From contig JADKCP010000003.1 in the NCBI GenBank assembly GCA_016718805.1, positions 248,001 to 312,000 of the forward strand: a stretch of 64,000 nucleotides of DNA. The letters are read 5' to 3'. Position 1 is the stretch's first letter; every line of letters starts with the position of its first letter. This DNA is from Bacteroidota bacterium (lineage in GTDB: Bacteria > Bacteroidota > Bacteroidia > UBA4408). The position numbers and the translations under genes are program-made. This document shows positions 26,745 through 36,149 of this stretch, in pieces. Under the pieces are notes generated by a model. That model did no database searches and had not been told where the DNA came from. It worked only from the letters and a program-made list of their open reading frames with translations.

Positions 26745-29348
26745 TTAAGGATTCAATAATTGTTCCAAACTATTTTCATCACGAATTAATACCTGACGAG
26801 CCTTACTTCCTTCAAATGGTCCAATTACACCTGCAGCTTCAAGTTGGTCTATAATTCGCCCGGCTCGGTTATAGCCTAGCTTTAAACGTCGTTGAATAAG
26901 TGAGGTACTTCCTTGTTGATGCTGCACTATTAGTTTTGCAGCTTCAGCAAATAAAGCATCTCGCTCCGATGGGTCAAAATCTTCGTTTCCGCCGGTGGCT
27001 GTTTCATCAATGTATTCAGGTAACAAAAAGGCATCCGGATAACCACGCTGTGAACCAATAAATTCGGTTATTTTATCCACTTCAGGAGTATCCACAAATG
27101 CACATTGTATACGAATTAAGTCATTTCCGGTACTTAATAACATATCACCGCGACCAATTAACTGGTCAGCACCTCCTGAATCAAGAATGGTACGGCTATC
27201 AATTTTGGAACTTACCCTAAAAGCAATACGTGCAGGGAAGTTGGCCTTAATTGTACCTGTTATAATATTTACGGATGGACGTTGGGTTGCAATGATTAAG
27301 TGTATACCAATTGCTCTGGCTAGTTGCGCAAGACGTGCAATCGGAGTTTCAACTTCTTTTCCTGCTGTCATAATTAAATCAGCAAACTCATCAACAACTA
27401 AAACTATATATGGCAAAAATTTATGTCCATTGGTTGGAAGTAGTTTTCGAGAAATAAATTTTGCATTATATTCCTTTAAATTTCTAACTGCTGCATCTTT
27501 CAATAAATCATAGCGCTGATCCATCTCAATGCAAAGTGAATTTAAAGTATTAATTACTTTTTTGGTATCGGTAATTATCGATTCTGCAGAGTCAGGAAGC
27601 TTAGCAAGATAATGGCGTTCAATTGTATTGAATAGTGTTAACTCTACTTTTTTGGGATCAACCAGCACAAATTTCAACTGTGAAGGATGTTTTTTGTAAA
27701 GCAATGAAACCAATATAGCATTTAAACCTACCGATTTTCCTTGTCCGGTAGCTCCGGCCATAAGTAAGTGTGGCATTTTTGCTAAATCAGTTATAAATAT
27801 ATCATTGCTGATAGTTTTTCCCAGCGCTATTGGTAAATCGAATGTGCTGTTTTTAAACTTATCCGAATCAATAATGGAGCGCATCGAAACCGTTTCGGGC
27901 TTTTGATTCGGTACTTCAATACCAATAGTACCTTTGCCGGGAATAGGTGCAATAATACGAATACCAAGTGCTGACAAGCTGAGAGCAATATCGTCTTCCA
28001 GATTTTTAATTTTCGAAATACGTACACCTGCTGCCGGAATTATTTCATATAAAGTAACTGTTGGGCCAATGGTTGCTTTAATTTTTTCAATATCAATGCT
28101 GTAATTTTTAAGCGTTTCAAGAATTTTATTTTTATTGGCTTGAAGCTCTTCATTGTTGATCGTGATGGTATCGCTACCATGTTTTTCAAGCAATTCTACA
28201 GGCGGAAACTGAAAAGAAGAAAGCTCTAAAGTCGGGTCATAGTCTTCCAAAGGAAGCTCTGCTATTATGGATTCGGCTGTAATTTCATCAGTAACAGTAA
28301 TTGGCTTTTCCTCCAAAACAAAAGGAACATTATCAATTGAAGTTTCAATGGTAGGACTTGTTTCAGGCACAACTACTTCCATCGTTAATTCTTCAACTAC
28401 CTGTTTTTGTTGCGATGTAGCAGTCAAACTGGCATTCTCATCGAGACTTAATTCCAGAAAATCTTTATTCGGTACATCAGAAACTTCCGGTATTAATCCT
28501 GTTGATGAAAACGTAAATTCGGTTTCAATTTTTGGTGCATTCTTTTTACTTTTTATACGTTCAACAATGTTTTTATGCACATTAATCGGTTCAGTTTCAG
28601 CTTCAGTTTCAGGTAGATTGTTTTTTATTTCAGTGGCAATTTTTGGTTCATTTTTAGCCGTTTCAACCGATTTAACTTTTGGCGAAAAAGTTAAGTTATT
28701 ACTTACAATTAAAAAGGCAATAGCACAGGCAACAATAAATAACCCGGCTCCAATTGTTCCCAAAATCCCACTTAACCATAAATTGCTGAAATATCCAAAA
28801 CTACCTCCCAAATAAAGATAGGAAGGGTTAGTAAATATAAATGAACAGGTTACTGAAATCCATAGCAAAGCAAAAAACGAAATGCGCAAAGATTTACGAA
28901 AAGGCAGTATTTTCCTTTTTAGTAAAATGCGAATACCGGCTAGAAAAAATACATAACAAAAAATAAATGAGGATATTCCAAACCAGTTATAGATAAATTG
29001 ATGTGAAACAATTGCTCCCATTTTTCCTAACCAATTTTCTACCTTTAGTTGGTTATCGGTAAGCAATTGCCACCAGGATCCCATCACCTTATCCTGATCG
29101 TTTTTCCAGGTAAAAATATAGGATAGTTGCGCTATAAATAGATACAATGAAAATAAAAAAAACACCAATCCGGTTACCCGATGTGTGCGTTCATCCTTTA
29201 AGAACCGTACAAACGATTTTAAAGGAGAGGAAGTTGAAGTAGTTGGAACAGCTTCCTCCTTTTTTAGCTTCTTTGTTTTTTTAATTTCACTATTTTCCTC
29301 CTGAGCAACAGGGGAGTTTTTGGCTGCTTTTTCTTTCGCTTCTGCCAT
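26745..29348 (-). CDS. ftsK: DNA translocase FtsK
   Basis: FtsK pumps chromosomal DNA through the division septum. The 867-residue protein has a short cytoplasmic start, four to five membrane segments (about 55-210), and a charged linker rich in Glu, Thr and Lys (about 215-380). The motor follows: FtsK alpha (about 385-500), Walker A GATGQGKSVGLNA near residue 532, Walker B YIVLVVDEFADLI, and IIATQRPSVNIITG. The C-terminal winged-helix gamma domain reads RRLKLGYNRAGRIIDQLE and would bind orienting DNA motifs. All motor residues are intact. The linker is short for the family, as often in Bacteroidota. Confidence 0.96.
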   Translation of the reverse strand: MAEAKEKAAKNSPVAQEENSEIKKTKKLKKEEAVPTTSTSSPLKSFVRFLKDERTHRVTGLVFFLFSLYLFIAQLSYIFTWKNDQDKVMGSWWQLLTDNQLKVENWLGKMGAIVSHQFIYNWFGISSFIFCYVFFLAGIRILLKRKILPFRKSLRISFFALLWISVTCSFIFTNPSYLYLGGSFGYFSNLWLSGILGTIGAGLFIVACAIAFLIVSNNLTFSPKVKSVETAKNEPKIATEIKNNLPETEAETEPINVHKNIVERIKSKKNAPKIETEFTFSSTGLIPEVSDVPNKDFLELSLDENASLTATSQQKQVVEELTMEVVVPETSPTIETSIDNVPFVLEEKPITVTDEITAESIIAELPLEDYDPTLELSSFQFPPVELLEKHGSDTITINNEELQANKNKILETLKNYSIDIEKIKATIGPTVTLYEIIPAAGVRISKIKNLEDDIALSLSALGIRIIAPIPGKGTIGIEVPNQKPETVSMRSIIDSDKFKNSTFDLPIALGKTISNDIFITDLAKMPHLLMAGATGQGKSVGLNAILVSLLYKKHPSQLKFVLVDPKKVELTLFNTIERHYLAKLPDSAESIITDTKKVINTLNSLCIEMDQRYDLLKDAAVRNLKEYNAKFISRKLLPTNGHKFLPYIVLVVDEFADLIMTAGKEVETPIARLAQLARAIGIHLIIATQRPSVNIITGTIKANFPARIAFRVSSKIDSRTILDSGGADQLIGRGDMLLSTGNDLIRIQCAFVDTPEVDKITEFIGSQRGYPDAFLLPEYIDETATGGNEDFDPSERDALFAEAAKLIVQHQQGSTSLIQRRLKLGYNRAGRIIDQLEAAGVIGPFEGSKARQVLIRDENSLEQLLNP

Positions 29349-29470
29349 TGTGGTATGTTACTTTTTAATTGAATAAAAGTGCAGAATATTTTTTGCTTTC
29401 TTGAAAAGAATAGATTTTGTTTTCAACAGTCTGAATTTAATAACGTGGAATAAACCAGATTAGTATAAAC

Positions 29471-29505
29471 AAAAAGGCACATCACTGATGGATGTGCCTT
29501 TTTGC
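29471..29505 (-). terminator. Terminator between the 29.5-30.2 kb lipoprotein gene and ftsK
   Basis: AAAAAGGCACATC and GATGTGCCTTTTT pair around a 9-base loop (ACTGATG region). It lies 17 bases beyond the stop of the upstream lipoprotein gene and separates it from ftsK. Confidence 0.85.
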
Positions 29506-29521
29506 ATGTATTCTAAACCAA

Positions 29522-30214
29522 TCAATTCATGTCTTCAAACATTTTATCCATTTCTTCAATCGTTATTATTTTAAAATCAGGTGTAAGCTCGAAGTGACCT
29601 TCTTCAATTTCTTTTTTTATAACATTTTTAGCAGTTAAAATCATATCTACACCATATTTTTGAATTCTGAATTCCATTAAAACTCCTTTTATTTCTCTAA
29701 AGGGAGAACTCCAATTTGGAGTTTCAATATTTATATCATTTGTATAATATACATCAAAATCAGGTAATGTATCAGACTCAAAATCAACAAATGCTTTAAG
29801 GCAATTATAACCTGCAATGGTTTTTTTATCAGGCAAAAACGTTATTTTTCTTTTAGGCTCCTTCTGAATCATTTTCTCAACTCCAACTGTATCTAAGATT
29901 ACAGCATATTTTTTACCCATTACGGTAAGGGTTTGTGTAACTTGTTTCTTATTTAAATTAGCAATTAAGGAGGTAGTAACAATGCCCATGCTTATTTCTA
30001 AATCAACGCTCGCTTCATTGTTTTTAAAATTATAGTTGATAGTAGCCGGCAATAGACTCGTCATAAAATTATCTTTTTTGGTAGGAGGGTAGCTAACAGC
30101 ATATTCAATTGTTCCTTCTGATATTTTGCCGGTTGTAAATGAGTTGCACCCAATGAGCATAATAAGTAGTGCCAATATGGTTAAAATAGAAATGTAAAGA
30201 ATTCGAAACTTCAT
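29522..30214 (-). CDS. Hypothetical lipoprotein
   Basis: The 230-residue protein starts with a hydrophobic signal segment ending in a lipobox-like IGC (Cys at about residue 23), so it is probably lipidated. The mature part has GTIEYAVSYPP, then beta-rich segments, KKTIAGYNCLKAFVDFES and DFDVYYTNDINIETPNW. The order 'TI..Y', 'K..I.GY.C.KA', 'YT..I' resembles the GLPGLI and DUF4412 groups of Bacteroidota surface proteins, but I would not assign a function. It forms its own transcript ending at 29471-29505. Confidence 0.7.
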   Translation of the reverse strand: MKFRILYISILTILALLIMLIGCNSFTTGKISEGTIEYAVSYPPTKKDNFMTSLLPATINYNFKNNEASVDLEISMGIVTTSLIANLNKKQVTQTLTVMGKKYAVILDTVGVEKMIQKEPKRKITFLPDKKTIAGYNCLKAFVDFESDTLPDFDVYYTNDINIETPNWSSPFREIKGVLMEFRIQKYGVDMILTAKNVIKKEIEEGHFELTPDFKIITIEEMDKMFEDMN

Positions 30215-30353
30215 GTAATTGATTTATTAGCGTAATGTCTTCAACCTTACTTCTATCAGCATTCAGAATTCAATACTAGGAAGAAAATAATCAGCTAAGT
30301 TTGCCAGTCGATGAAAGTTTTAAACAGACCTTTTAACAATTAAAAAGTGCTGA

Positions 30354-30977
30354 TTAATTCAAGGTTTTACAAAATCGACTAAGTCCGTTTTGGGTGCATT
30401 CTTCAAATCCCATCACTTTTAAAAATCTAAGGTGTTGCTTGTTTTGCATACCCTCGTAAACAATTTTTTTAATTCCTTTTGATCGTAAAAATTCTTTTTC
30501 ACGTTCAAAAATAAAGCGACCAACTTTATAATCGCGGTAGTGTTTCACAGTATAGTTGAGCTTAACTTTAGCTTCTCCCTGTTCATCAATTGTCGCTACA
30601 AATACATTGGCTATCACTAAATCCCGCAATACAACAAAGGAAAGTTTGTTTTCTTCCTTGCTAAATTTGAAGCCTGGAAAAAACAACTCAATATCGGATG
30701 CATAAAATTCAACAAAGCGTTGTACCAATATTCCTTCCGACTCAAAGGGAAGCAATTCAAAGGTTTCTTTGCTTTTCAAAAGAACTAGTAATTGATACAG
30801 GTTTATAAAGAATAAAATACTGTTTGCCAGCATCACCGGAAAGGCATCTATCAAAAAACCATAAGTGATAAATAGTAAACAACCGGCAATGTTGAGCCAG
30901 CGAAAGCGGAGTGCATTACTCACTATAAGTGAATAAGCTAAAAATGCAGATGCTAAATATCCAATTGCAACAATCAT
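30354..30977 (-). CDS. YgjV-like membrane domain fused to an acetyltransferase-like domain
   Basis: Residues 1-70 form three membrane segments with the YgjV pattern (GYLASAFLAYSLIVSNALRF, then WLNIAGCLLFITYGFLIDAF and ILFFINLYQLLVLL). Residues 85-207 are soluble and resemble a GNAT-type domain: VVLRDLVIANVFVAT, then NYTVKHYRDYKVGRFIFERE, in the place of the acetyl-CoA loop, then MQNKQHLRFLKVMGFEECTQ, a typical GNAT C-terminal segment. Neither function is proven. It lies 17 bases downstream of speA on the same strand and is probably in its transcript. Confidence 0.75.
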   Translation of the reverse strand: MIVAIGYLASAFLAYSLIVSNALRFRWLNIAGCLLFITYGFLIDAFPVMLANSILFFINLYQLLVLLKSKETFELLPFESEGILVQRFVEFYASDIELFFPGFKFSKEENKLSFVVLRDLVIANVFVATIDEQGEAKVKLNYTVKHYRDYKVGRFIFEREKEFLRSKGIKKIVYEGMQNKQHLRFLKVMGFEECTQNGLSRFCKTLN

Positions 30978-30994
30978 AACATTGAAAAGTAAAC

Positions 30995-32386
30995 CTAGTA
31001 GCCTAAAATTTTAAGCATCGATTTATAACTTTGTTCCTTTGCAAAAAGTCGGGTAATTAGCTCACCGTTTTCATCCAAATCAACTATTACATGCTTAGGT
31101 GCAGGAATTAGGCAATGTTGAATTCCTCCGTAGCCGCCAATTGATTCCTGGTAAGCGCCGGTATGGAAAAAGCCAAGGTATTGTGTATTTTTCTTTTCAA
31201 GCTTGGGTAAAAAAATCTGATTTACATTTGATTCGGCATTGTAATAATCATCGCCATCACAAGTGAGTCCACCTAAGTTAACGCGCTCATAATCCTTATC
31301 CCAATTATTAATTGCCAATAAAATAAAGCGTTGTTTTATACCCCAAGTATCAGGAAGGGTGGTGATAAACGAACTGTCAATCATGTTCCAAATTTCACTG
31401 TCGTTTTGCTGTTTTTGTTCAACTGTTGAATACAGAACAGCGCCACTTTCGCCAACAGTAAAGCTTCCAAACTCAGTAAAAATATTCGGTTCAGCGACTT
31501 CTTTTTCTTCACATATTTTTTTAATGTGTTGAACTATTTGTTCTGCCATGTATTCGTAGTCGTAGTCAAAGCTCAATGAAGTTTTAATAGGAAATCCGCC
31601 GCCTATATCCAGTGAATCGAGTTCGGGGCAAACTTTTTTTAACTCACAGTAAACATTAATGCATTTGGTTAATTCAGTCCAGTAATAAGAAGTATCGCGA
31701 ATGCCTTTGTTTACGAAAAAGTGCAGCATTTTTAACTCAAACTTTGCATTCGGTTTTATTTTTTGGATATAAAAATCAAGAATGTCTTTATAGCGTATAC
31801 CTAATCGTGAGGTGTAAAATTCATAATTTGGTTCTTCTTCGGCAGCGATTCGAATTCCAAGTTTGCACTTTCCTTTTACTGATTTTTCGTAGGCCAGTAT
31901 TTCATTTTTATTATCAAGTACCGGAATCACATTCTTGAATCCATCATTGATTAATTCAGCAATGTATTGCGTGTAGGTAGGGCGTTTGTAACCGTTACAA
32001 ATAATAAATGTATCTTTGTTTATCTTTTGATTTTGATATAAATTTTTAATGATAGGTATGTCAAAAGCAGAAGAGGTTTCGAGGTGAACATTGTTTTTTA
32101 ATGCTTCATCAAGAACAAACGAAAAGTGCGAACTTTTGGTGCAGTAGCAATAACTATAAGTTCCTTTGTAATCGGCTTTAGCAATGGCAACATTAAAAAG
32201 TCTTTTCGCTTTTTGAATTTGCGAACTTATTTTAGGCAGGTAGGAGATTTTTAACGGGGTACCGTATTTTTTAATGATTTCCATTAAAGGGATGTCATTA
32301 AAATAAAGTTCATCGTCCACAACTTTAAAAGGTTCTTGTGGAAAGTCAAATGTTTGATGAATTAAATCGCTATACTTGCTTTGCAT
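30995..32386 (-). CDS. speA: Biosynthetic arginine decarboxylase (alanine racemase-fold type)
   Basis: The 463-residue PLP enzyme converts arginine to agmatine, the first step of the arginine route to polyamines. It shows the fold III start with YCYCTKSSHF (Lys84 as likely PLP lysine), LETSSAFDIP, LGIRIAAEEEPNYEF, LDIGGGFPIKTS, EFGSFTVGESGAVLYS, and CDGDDYYN near the C-terminus. It is shorter than the 630-residue E. coli SpeA and belongs to the compact form common in Bacteroidetes. A divergent agmatinase gene 101 bases away would use its product, which supports the assignment. The gene ends with TAG, showing that TAG works as a stop in this genome. Confidence 0.87.
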   Translation of the reverse strand: MQSKYSDLIHQTFDFPQEPFKVVDDELYFNDIPLMEIIKKYGTPLKISYLPKISSQIQKAKRLFNVAIAKADYKGTYSYCYCTKSSHFSFVLDEALKNNVHLETSSAFDIPIIKNLYQNQKINKDTFIICNGYKRPTYTQYIAELINDGFKNVIPVLDNKNEILAYEKSVKGKCKLGIRIAAEEEPNYEFYTSRLGIRYKDILDFYIQKIKPNAKFELKMLHFFVNKGIRDTSYYWTELTKCINVYCELKKVCPELDSLDIGGGFPIKTSLSFDYDYEYMAEQIVQHIKKICEEKEVAEPNIFTEFGSFTVGESGAVLYSTVEQKQQNDSEIWNMIDSSFITTLPDTWGIKQRFILLAINNWDKDYERVNLGGLTCDGDDYYNAESNVNQIFLPKLEKKNTQYLGFFHTGAYQESIGGYGGIQHCLIPAPKHVIVDLDENGELITRLFAKEQSYKSMLKILGY

Positions 32387-32450
32387 GAGATGATTGCCGT
32401 TATAGATTTGGGTGTGTAAAAATGCAATTATTATTAGTATTTTTTTGATT

Positions 32451-32458
32451 TATTTTTG
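32451..32458 (+). promoter_or_regulatory. Possible -7 element before the agmatinase gene
   Basis: TATTTTTG fits TAnnTTTG and lies 29 bases before the start codon. The surrounding DNA is very T-rich, so chance is a real possibility, and no -33 partner is evident. Confidence 0.3.
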
Positions 32459-32487
32459 AGCCGTTGATGTTCTAATTATTAAACCAT

Positions 32488-33432
32488 ATGAAGAAGTTAA
32501 AATTTATTGAAGTAAAATCTGAGATAGGAGCCGGAACCCGAGGAGCGAGCTTGGGTGTAGATGCCATTAAAATTGCTGCATTGGATTATGGTAGCACCTT
32601 GTTTAAACAAATTGATTCAGTTGAAATTCCACACCAAAATCAATTGTTGTTTGAAACACAGGGAAGTCCCTATGCAAAAAGAATTAAAGGTGTTTTATCC
32701 TTGTATGAAAAACTTTCGGCAGAAGTATCCAATACGCTCAAAAAAAATGGTTTCCCATTAGTATTGGCCGGCGATCACAGTACAGCAGGAGGAACAATTG
32801 CCGGTATACGTATGGCGTATCCCAAGCAGCGATTAGGGGTAATTTGGATCGATGCTCATGCTGACATTCATTCACCATTTACTACACCTACGGGCAACAT
32901 GCATGGTATGCCTTTGGCTATTAGTTTGTCTGAAGACAATGTGTCGAATAAAATGAATAAACCCGATAAAGACACAATTGACCTTTGGAACAAATTGAAA
33001 AAATTAGGAAATATTTCTCCTAAAATTAATTATAAAGATCTTGTTTATATTGGTGTTCGAGATATAGAACCGGAAGAATCTTTTTTACTGAAAAAGCACA
33101 AAGTTAAAGCATTTACTACTGCAGAGGTTAAACGAAATGGGGTCGAAAAAATAGCTCGTGAGGCGTTGTCGCATTTAAGTCAATGCAATTTAATTTAGAT
33201 TTCCTTTGACGTAGATAGTATGGATTCATCCATATCAAAAGGTACCGGAACTCCTGTTCGAAACGGTATTACCGAAAAAGAAGCCGGAAGTTTATGTGTT
33301 CGACTAATTCAAAATGAAAAGGTTTGTTGTTTCGAAATTTGCGAAGTGAATCCTACCTTGGATAAGGAAAATTTGATGGCCGAAAATACTTTTGAAATTC
33401 TACAGAAAGTGGTTTCACAATTAACCAATTAG
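32488..33432 (+). pseudogene. Agmatinase/arginase-family gene interrupted by an in-frame TAG
   Basis: The frame encodes 314 codons of a ureohydrolase, but codon 237 (33196-33198) is TAG. Before it lie GDHSTAGG (His97) and WIDAHADIH (Asp122, His124, Asp126), metal ligands of the binuclear Mn site. Directly after it, in the same frame, come ISFDVDSMD (Asp241, Asp243, the other two Mn ligands) and GTGTPVRNGIT, then EVNPTLD and a normal C-terminus. The expected residue at the stop is probably Tyr (TAT or TAC), one base away. A product ending at the TAG has 236 residues and lacks two metal ligands, so it should be inactive. A second frame from ATG 33220 could give only a 70-residue tail. The gene fits the polyamine route with divergent speA. 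Either a recent pseudogene or a base error. Confidence 0.9.
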
Positions 33433-33609
33433 TAAAATTATTGGTTGTTTGATGCGAGTTTCGATAGAATTTAATTCTCTTAAAAAGGGATTTCTACTTG
33501 TAAATTCACAGTAAACAAAGTGAATTAAACTTTGCATCATTTCAATCAAATTGTTTGTTCAACATTTAGTAGGCATTGATATGCTTTGCCGCTTGAAAGC
33601 AGTTTATAC

Positions 33610-35394
33610 ATGAAAATTGAAAATCAAATCACTGCCAAAATAATTGAAGCCATTACTGTATTATTTGATACAATGGTTACACCGGCTCAGGCAGCTGTTC
33701 AAAAAACCAAATCTGAGTTTGTTGGTGATTTCACATTAGTTGTGTTTCCTTTTGTGAAAGCCGCTAAATTATCTCCCGAAAATACAGCACAAAAAATTGG
33801 AGAGTGGCTGCAAAAGGAGATGAAAGAAATCACTTCGTTTAATGTAGTGAAGGGATTTTTAAATCTGGAATTATCCAATGAATATTGGTGGAAATTTTTT
33901 ACCTCCAACTACATGAATAGCACGTTTGGATATACACCAATCCATGAAAGTTCTAAGATTCAAATGGTGGAATATTGTGGACCCAATACTAATAAACCGC
34001 TTCATTTAGGACACGTAAGAAATTGCCTTTTAGGATATTCGGTATGCGAAATATTAAAAGCAAATGGCAATAAAGTTATTAAGGTAAATATTGTAAACGA
34101 TCGGGGTATACACATCTGCAAAAGTATGCTCGCCTGGAAAAAATATGGCGCTGGCGAAACTCCTGAAAGTAGTGGAATGAAAGGTGATCACTTGGTTGGT
34201 AAATACTACGTTGAATTTGATAAGCACTATAAAAAGCAAGTGAATGATTCAATGGCACAAGGTCTCACCAAGGAAGAAGCCGAGAAAAACGCTCCATTGA
34301 TGCTTGAAGTGAAACAAATGTTGCGCGATTGGGAAGATGGAGATGAAGCAACATTGGCTTTGTGGAATAAAATGAATGGCTGGGTGTATGATGGATTTGA
34401 CATTACCTACGCGAAACTCGGAGTTGATTTTGATAAAATATATTATGAATCGCAAACCTACTTATACGGCAAAGAAATAGTTTTGAATGGGCTGCAAAGA
34501 GAAATTATGCAGCAACGTGCGGATGGTTCAATTTTTATTGATCTCAGTAAAGATGGTTTAGATGAAAAAACTTTGTTGCGAAGTGACGGTACTTCGGTTT
34601 ACATTACTCAAGATATTGGTACTGCTGTTTTGCGCGCAAACGACTATCACTTTTCAAACTTAGCCTATGTAGTTGCGAATGAACAGGATTATCATTTTAA
34701 GGTACTCTTTTTAATACTCCAAAAACTAGGATACACATGGGCTAATGGATTATTCCATTTAAGTTATGGAATGGTTGAATTGCCCGAAGGTAAAATGAAA
34801 TCAAGAGAGGGCACGGTGGTAGATGCAGACGATTTAATGGAACAAATGATTTTGACTGCCGAAAATACTACTCGTGAATTAGGTAAGATTGATGATTTTG
34901 AAAGTGCCGAAGCAAACGAATTATTTCGAAAAATTGGCATGGGGGCGCTCAAATATTTTATGTTGAAAGTAGATCCTAAAAAGAAAATGCTTTTTAATCC
35001 TGCTGAATCAATAGATTTTAATGGGCACACAGGACCGTTCATTCAGTATACCTATGCGCGAATTAACTCATTGCTGAAAAAGGCTGCCGGCAGTGAGAAT
35101 GAAGCCTTGAATATGCCGATTCAAATACAAAATAAGGAACGGGAATTAATAAAAATGCTGTACGATTTCCCAGCAGTTATTAATCAAGCAGCGGATACAT
35201 ATAGTCCCGCTCTTGTGGCAAATTATGTTTATGAATTAGTTAAAAATTACAATTCATTTTACCACGACTTTCCTATTTTAAAAGAAGAGGATTTAACTAC
35301 CAGATTATTTAGAATTAACTTAAGCTTATTTTGTGCTCAAGTAATAAAGAATTCAATGAAACTATTGGGAATTGAGGTTCCTGAGCGCATGTAA
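33610..35394 (+). CDS. argS: Arginyl-tRNA synthetase
   Basis: This class I synthetase charges tRNA-Arg. From the ATG at 33610 the product has 594 residues, a normal length; a TTG at 33586 is possible but adds 8 residues of no family value. Seen in order: the N-terminal Add1 domain (about 1-95), the HIGH-type motif PNTNKPLHLGHVRN (about 125-138), the catalytic core with AYVVANEQDYHF, the KMSKS-type motif KMKSREG (about 400), and the DALR anticodon-binding domain (about 480-594). The ATP and arginine sites look intact. It is convergent with the Mla-type genes, 2 bases apart, with no terminator space. Confidence 0.96.
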   Translation: MKIENQITAKIIEAITVLFDTMVTPAQAAVQKTKSEFVGDFTLVVFPFVKAAKLSPENTAQKIGEWLQKEMKEITSFNVVKGFLNLELSNEYWWKFFTSNYMNSTFGYTPIHESSKIQMVEYCGPNTNKPLHLGHVRNCLLGYSVCEILKANGNKVIKVNIVNDRGIHICKSMLAWKKYGAGETPESSGMKGDHLVGKYYVEFDKHYKKQVNDSMAQGLTKEEAEKNAPLMLEVKQMLRDWEDGDEATLALWNKMNGWVYDGFDITYAKLGVDFDKIYYESQTYLYGKEIVLNGLQREIMQQRADGSIFIDLSKDGLDEKTLLRSDGTSVYITQDIGTAVLRANDYHFSNLAYVVANEQDYHFKVLFLILQKLGYTWANGLFHLSYGMVELPEGKMKSREGTVVDADDLMEQMILTAENTTRELGKIDDFESAEANELFRKIGMGALKYFMLKVDPKKKMLFNPAESIDFNGHTGPFIQYTYARINSLLKKAAGSENEALNMPIQIQNKERELIKMLYDFPAVINQAADTYSPALVANYVYELVKNYNSFYHDFPILKEEDLTTRLFRINLSLFCAQVIKNSMKLLGIEVPERM

Positions 35395-35396
35395 GG

Positions 35397-36149
35397 TTAC
35401 AGCCCTGCTTTAATTCGTTTCATAAATTTACTTGCATAAACAAAGTCATTCAGTTCTTTATTATCGCTTTTAAGTACTTCAGATTTATTGCCTTCCCACC
35501 ATTTTTCACCTTTGTAAATAAAGGAGATATTGTCTCCAATTTCCATTACCGAATTCATATCGTGGGTAATAACGATGGTTGTAATTCCAAACTCTTCGGT
35601 AATTTCTTTAATAAGGGTGTCAATCAATATAGAGGTACGAGGATCGAGTCCTGAATTGGGTTCATCACAAAATAAGTACTTAGGATTCATTGCAATGGCG
35701 CGGGCAATGGCAACGCGTTTTTTCATTCCTCCGCTAATTTCAGCAGGATAAAGTTTGTTCGCATTTATAAGATTTACTCGTTGCAAACAAAAATTAGCTC
35801 TGTCGCGTTTTTCACTTTCACTCATCTCCGAAAACATCGATAAGGGAAAAATTACATTTTCTTCAACAGTTTGAGAATCAAACAAAGCTCCTCCTTGAAA
35901 AAGCATTCCAATTTCTTTGCGAATTTCTTTTTTTTCTTTGTAGTTCATTGATGTAAAGTCACGGTTGTCAAATAAAATCTGACCTTCATCCGGGCTAAAC
36001 AAACCAACCATGGTTTTTATCAAAACAGTTTTACCTGAACCACTTTCGCCAATTATTAAATTCGCTTTTCCTTGTTCAAATTTGATGGAAATATTTTTTA
36101 AAACTTTTTTATGAGCAAACTCTTTATTAATGTTTTTTACTTCTATCAT
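35397..36149 (-). CDS. mlaF: Mla-type ABC transporter ATP-binding protein
   Basis: The 250-residue ATPase energises lipid transport through the MlaE permease. It has Walker A GESGSGKTVLIKT (about 35-47), Q-loop at MLFQGGALFDSQTV, signature EISGGMKKRVAIARA, Walker B YLFCDEPNSGLDP, and the H-loop TIVITHD. FQGGALFDSMTV-like wording at the Q-loop is typical of MlaF rather than of importer ATPases. It overlaps mlaE by 4 bases (ATGA type), so the pair is translationally coupled. The MCE-domain partner (MlaD) is not adjacent, so it must be encoded elsewhere if the system is complete. Confidence 0.92.
   Translation of the reverse strand: MIEVKNINKEFAHKKVLKNISIKFEQGKANLIIGESGSGKTVLIKTMVGLFSPDEGQILFDNRDFTSMNYKEKKEIRKEIGMLFQGGALFDSQTVEENVIFPLSMFSEMSESEKRDRANFCLQRVNLINANKLYPAEISGGMKKRVAIARAIAMNPKYLFCDEPNSGLDPRTSILIDTLIKEITEEFGITTIVITHDMNSVMEIGDNISFIYKGEKWWEGNKSEVLKSDNKELNDFVYASKFMKRIKAGL

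Noticed and set aside
28267..28815. Open frame of 182 codons opposite ftsK
   Set aside because: It is the antisense of the low-complexity FtsK linker and membrane region; Ser/Val/Phe-rich with no family features, while FtsK on the other strand is complete.
33220..33432. Separate 70-residue gene after the agmatinase TAG
   Set aside because: It is in the same frame and is plainly the C-terminal part of the agmatinase (DVDSMD context, GTGTP, EVNPTLD), not an independent gene.
32488..33432. Stop-codon reassignment (TAG read as an amino acid)
   Set aside because: TAG ends the acyltransferase gene at 24722 and speA at 30995 at their natural C-termini, and no unusual tRNA is in the window.
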